Origin: an uncultured Saprospiraceae bacterium
GTDB taxonomy: Bacteria > Bacteroidota > Bacteroidia > Chitinophagales > Saprospiraceae
Reading direction: 5' to 3'
DNA length: 10,832 nt
Assembly (NCBI GenBank): GCA_937942405.1
Contig: CALDEN010000404.1
Coordinates: forward strand, 1 to 10,832
A program made the translations under genes and the position numbers. The notes under the pieces are model-generated. The model did not search any database. It saw nothing but the letters and a program-made list of their open reading frames with translations, and was not told the DNA's origin. Shown piece by piece: positions 7,947 to 10,832 of the stretch (its first letter is position 1; each line of letters begins with the position of its first letter).

Positions 7947-9089
7947 TTGAAAGCTCATTACAAACTTGATTATTGGGAATCTAATTCTTTAGAATTGTTA
8001 AGGAGAGCGACTACCCCTAATGGGATAAAAGCATCTTGTACAGACATTACAAATTATGGTTCTGTATTTACCCGTGATGCTGTAATGGCTGGAATAGCAG
8101 GTCTATTGTATGGGGACACCGTAGTTATAAACGGAATGAAGTCTACCGTAGAAATGTTGTTTAAGACTAAAGGACCGCAAGGTCAGATCGCTTCAAATTT
8201 CAAAATGGTCCATGATGAAGTAGAACATATAAGTTATGGAACTTTAAGCCCAAAAATAGATTCGGCCACTTGGTACCTTGTTGCGATAGGTTTATTAATG
8301 GATAAGGGTATAAAGTATGATCTTGAGTATGTAGAATCTACTATTTTATTGCTAGATGCCTTAGAGTATAATGGCAACGATTTAATGTATATACCTCAGG
8401 GAGGAAACTGGGCCGACGAGTACCCTTACGAGGGATACATTCTTTACGATCAAGTTTTAAGAGCATGGGCTTTAGAGTTACTAGGAAAGCATTTTAAAAA
8501 TGAAACATGGAGCCTTAAATCTGGGGCCATAAAAGAAAAAATTAAAGCTAAGTATTTCAACAAATCGAAAGGATATTACAATTGTACATTCAGGCCATCA
8601 GGAGTAAATGATACATTTGATTTCGCTGCTCATAATTTGTTGGGATTATTGGATTCTCAAATCGAGAGTAAAGAGTATACAAGGTCATTGGATTGGATAA
8701 CAGATAAATTTTTAAGTAAAGGAAATTTGCCCGGTGCTTTTTATCCTGTAATAGATGAGGAACATCCCAAATGGGGATTACTATCTAATTTTCATTTATT
8801 TGATTTTAAGAATAAACCTCACCATTATCACAACGGCGGCATATGGTTTATCTGGCTTGGGTGGTTTGCATTAGTATTGCATAAGCATGGTAAGTATGAT
8901 GCTCTAAGTCAGTTATGTGATTTAAGTTTCGATCTGTTAAACAAAGTAAAAGACTTTAATTTCGATGAGTACCTAAGTGCTGATACAAAAGAGCCGATGG
9001 GAACTCAGGAGTTATGTTATACAGCCACCGGTATATTATTTCTTTGCAAAACTGCAAAATCAAAAGATAGTCAAATCGATTTATTATAA
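7947..9089 (+). CDS. GH100-like (neutral/alkaline invertase-like) cytoplasmic glycosidase
   Basis: This 380-residue protein has the look of an (alpha/alpha)6-barrel glycosidase, closest in my reading to neutral invertases (GH100). NYGSVFTRDAVMAGIAGLL (36-54) parallels the plant NYDQVFVRDFVPSALAFL segment. PKIDSATWYLV has D105 where the GH100 catalytic Asp lies in VDSGLWW. GGNWADEYPYEGYILYDQ and NGGIWFIWLGWFALVLHKHGK match conserved helices, and FDEYL places E341 where the second catalytic acid is expected. It is shorter than cyanobacterial GH100 enzymes (about 450-460). There is no signal peptide, so hydrolysis would be cytoplasmic, after import by the neighbouring SUT-like carrier. Likely reaction: sucrose to glucose plus fructose, or cleavage of a related alpha-glucoside. 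Automated pipelines might call it an amylo-alpha-1,6-glucosidase. The start is TTG at 7947: an in-frame TAA lies at 7941 and conserved sequence starts by about residue 8, leaving no room for another start. The kinase gene follows after 3 bases. Confidence 0.8.
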   Translation: MKAHYKLDYWESNSLELLRRATTPNGIKASCTDITNYGSVFTRDAVMAGIAGLLYGDTVVINGMKSTVEMLFKTKGPQGQIASNFKMVHDEVEHISYGTLSPKIDSATWYLVAIGLLMDKGIKYDLEYVESTILLLDALEYNGNDLMYIPQGGNWADEYPYEGYILYDQVLRAWALELLGKHFKNETWSLKSGAIKEKIKAKYFNKSKGYYNCTFRPSGVNDTFDFAAHNLLGLLDSQIESKEYTRSLDWITDKFLSKGNLPGAFYPVIDEEHPKWGLLSNFHLFDFKNKPHHYHNGGIWFIWLGWFALVLHKHGKYDALSQLCDLSFDLLNKVKDFNFDEYLSADTKEPMGTQELCYTATGILFLCKTAKSKDSQIDLL

Positions 9090-9092
9090 AGG

Positions 9093-9743
9093 ATGAAGGG
9101 GACGGATAACATTGAGGAAGAATTTAATTTTAAAGACGAGTATTACCTTTTAGGTAAGGCTCTTTGTGAACGTATTATAGATCATACTAATCATTCTTTC
9201 CAAAAAACAGTTATTGTAATCGGAGGCGAATCGGGATGTGGAAAATCTACTACAGCATTTTGTTTAGAAAAAGAATTGATGGCAAAAGGTTTTAACTGCA
9301 CGACGGTACATATGGATTCTTATTTTATTCTTCCTCCTAAAGATAATCATCAAAATAGGATGGAAAGTCTAAATAACGTAGGACCTCATGAACTGGACAT
9401 GCCATTATTAAATGAGCATATAATCGCTTTTAAATCAAATAAAAAAAACATTACCATTCCTGTGGTAAATTACAGGGAAAATATTTTTTCTGAAAAGGAT
9501 TTAGATTTATCGAATACTGAGGTATTGATAATAGAAGGAGTATATTCTTTTTTGCTAAAAAACATAGATCACAAAATATTTTTAAGCAGAACCTATCGCG
9601 AAACTTTTCAAAACCGTATCAAGCGAACAAGAGAGGATTATGATCCATTGATAGAATTGGTTTTAGAAATAGAGCATAAAATTGTGAGTCCTTTGATTGA
9701 TAAAGCAGATTTTGTAATTGACAAAAACTATTCTATCAAGTAG
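9093..9743 (+). CDS. P-loop kinase of the uridine kinase/phosphoribulokinase family, possible sugar kinase
   Basis: This 216-residue protein has the usual size and motifs of the uridine kinase-like family. Walker A is GESGCGKS (G45-S52, K51). The DSYF motif begins at D75, where uridine kinases bind substrate. A GPHELDMPLLNEHI segment parallels their HP-x-AFD-x2-L region but has EL in place of the usual AF. VVNYRENIF (Y127, R128) matches the Y-x8-R-like lid entry. VLIIEGVYSF (E148) is the Walker B-like strand, and RIKRTREDY is the Arg-rich lid. It starts 3 bases after the GH100-like stop, with AAAGG directly abutting the ATG, so the pair is surely co-transcribed and may be translationally coupled. 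No deoxynucleoside or pyrimidine-salvage gene is nearby. Its place between a sugar hydrolase and a sugar transporter suggests it phosphorylates a sugar product, filling the usual place of a fructokinase or glucokinase, but this is inference. A true uridine kinase cannot be excluded. Confidence 0.8.
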   Translation: MKGTDNIEEEFNFKDEYYLLGKALCERIIDHTNHSFQKTVIVIGGESGCGKSTTAFCLEKELMAKGFNCTTVHMDSYFILPPKDNHQNRMESLNNVGPHELDMPLLNEHIIAFKSNKKNITIPVVNYRENIFSEKDLDLSNTEVLIIEGVYSFLLKNIDHKIFLSRTYRETFQNRIKRTREDYDPLIELVLEIEHKIVSPLIDKADFVIDKNYSIK

Positions 9744-9774
9744 GCACTACTTGTGGAGTTTAATCTAAAATAAT

Positions 9775-10832
9775 ATGTTGAAAAAAACCAAGTTGAGTTT
9801 CTGGCAAATTCTAAATATGAATGTCGGTTTTTTTGGAATTCAATATAGTTTTGGATTGCAACAAAGTGCCGTAACGCCTATTTATGATTTTCTCGGAGCC
9901 GCTCCAGATCAGATTCCATTACTACATCTAGCTGGTCCCGTTACGGGTCTGATCGTCCAGCCGATAATCGGTGCGATGAGTGATAAGACTTGGAGTCCTA
10001 AATTTGGAAGAAGAAAACCGTATTTTTTGATCGGTGCGATATTGTGTAGTCTTACATTATTGGCTTTTCCGTTTAGTAGTTCGCTATGGATGGCAGCAGG
10101 TCTATTATGGATTTTAGATGCGGGAAATAATACGGCTATGGAACCGTATCGAGCCTTAATTGCAGATCAGCTTATAGAGAAACAGCAACCCTTAGGGTTT
10201 CAGATGCAGAGTTTTTTTACGGGCTTAGGCCAAACCTTATCTAATCTATCTCTCTTTATTTTCCCCCTTATCATTATAGGCAAGACAGGATCCTTGCCTA
10301 CATGGGTATATGCCTCCTTTTTCCTTGGTGCGTTTTGTTCCATTGCTTCTATACTATGGAGCATGAGTAAGACCGAGGAAATACCTCCTACAGAAAATGA
10401 GTTAGCTAAGTTGAGAAGTGAGAAACGCAGCGTTTGGGGTCCGTTAGTAGAAATATTCCTAGCTATAAAAGTCATGCCACGTGTAATGTGGCAGTTGGCA
10501 TTGGTTTACTTGTTTCAATGGTATGCACTTTTTTGTTATTGGCAGAATTCATCTAAGAGTATAGCACTCTCTGTGTGGAATGCAACACCTGCCAGTGACG
10601 AGCTAGCTTATAGTCAGGCTGTAAGTTGGTCAGGTCTGGTTAATGGATGGTATAATATTGTTACTTTTTTGGTCGCTTTTATATTAGTAGGATTTGCCAA
10701 TAAATATAAGCCCAAATATGTGCACGCTATTTGTTTGTTAATAGCTGCACTTGGGTTTTTAGCCTTTCCTCATATAGCAGACAAGAATTTGCTTTTCTTT
10801 GCAATAACGGGATTCGGTATTGGCTGGGCTAG
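9775..10832 (+). CDS. GPH/SUT-type sugar (sucrose/maltose) MFS transporter, 3' end cut by window edge
   Basis: The frame is open from ATG at 9775 to the window edge: 352 full codons plus two bases. About nine full membrane segments and the start of a tenth are visible, for example 17-35, 50-68, 83-101, 105-122, 142-162 and 167-185. The loop after segment 2 carries SDKTWSPKFGRRKPYF (S69 to F84), the GRR(R/K)P motif of the GPH and plant SUT families. Segment 4 holds LDAGNNTAMEPYRAL (114-128), closely matching the SUT motif LDxxNNxxxxPxRAL. The last visible residues, FGIGWA, are where family members usually continue into segment 10. It should move a disaccharide such as sucrose or maltose with protons across the inner membrane. 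It lies 31 bases after the kinase stop with no terminator or Shine-Dalgarno sequence seen, so it is probably the third gene of the operon. About 100 or more residues are missing. Confidence 0.88.
   Translation, partial: MLKKTKLSFWQILNMNVGFFGIQYSFGLQQSAVTPIYDFLGAAPDQIPLLHLAGPVTGLIVQPIIGAMSDKTWSPKFGRRKPYFLIGAILCSLTLLAFPFSSSLWMAAGLLWILDAGNNTAMEPYRALIADQLIEKQQPLGFQMQSFFTGLGQTLSNLSLFIFPLIIIGKTGSLPTWVYASFFLGAFCSIASILWSMSKTEEIPPTENELAKLRSEKRSVWGPLVEIFLAIKVMPRVMWQLALVYLFQWYALFCYWQNSSKSIALSVWNATPASDELAYSQAVSWSGLVNGWYNIVTFLVAFILVGFANKYKPKYVHAICLLIAALGFLAFPHIADKNLLFFAITGFGIGWA

Noticed and set aside
9439..9450. A run of eight A bases in the kinase gene, considered as a frameshift or slippage site.
   Set aside because: The reading frame and family motifs continue undisturbed on both sides, so no frameshift is needed.
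10200..10475. A minus-strand 91-residue open frame.
   Set aside because: It is antisense to membrane segments 5-6 and the following loop of the transporter, whose plus-strand frame matches the SUT family.

Overview
The window looks like a piece of a marine-type or free-living Bacteroidota chromosome (Flavobacteriia or Saprospiria are both possible). The grounds are AT-rich coding, signal peptides ending in FAQ, a carboxypeptidase-regulatory-like domain at the N terminus of a TonB-dependent receptor, a type IX secretion (T9SS) C-terminal sorting domain with a K-V-Y-P-N-P motif, and the lack of clear Shine-Dalgarno sequences. I see no mobile element, tRNA, rRNA or CRISPR array.

Layout: positions 1-3701 (minus) hold most of a very large secreted protein. 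It has a phosphohistidine swivelling domain followed by an ATP-grasp (PEP/pyruvate dikinase-type) domain, then adhesion-like repeats and a T9SS sorting domain; the last few residues run off the window. A 310-base gap follows. A LacI-family regulator (4012-5028, minus) is divergent from a TonB-dependent receptor (5144-7780, plus), and the 115-base gap between them carries a LacI/PurR-style operator candidate. A strong hairpin with a T tract (7833-7868) separates the receptor from three tightly packed plus-strand genes: a GH100-like (neutral invertase-like) glycosidase (7947-9089, TTG start), a P-loop kinase of the uridine kinase/phosphoribulokinase family (9093-9743), and a sugar transporter of the GPH/SUT (sucrose/maltose symporter) type (9775 to the right edge, cut inside about the tenth membrane segment).

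Taken together, 4012-10832 reads as a small alpha-glucoside, probably sucrose, uptake and breakdown locus. The TonB-dependent receptor would bring the sugar across the outer membrane without a SusD partner, the SUT-like carrier across the inner membrane, and the signal-less GH100-like enzyme would split it in the cytoplasm. The P-loop kinase may phosphorylate a product, which would be an unusual use of that family. The LacI-type protein would sense the sugar. The substrate is an inference from family resemblance.

The most unusual object is the secreted dikinase-like protein. Its domain order (swivel His, then ATP-grasp, no PEP-binding barrel) is that of plant glucan, water dikinases rather than PEP synthase, and its recognisable catalytic residues are kept, yet it carries export signals that would take it away from cellular ATP.
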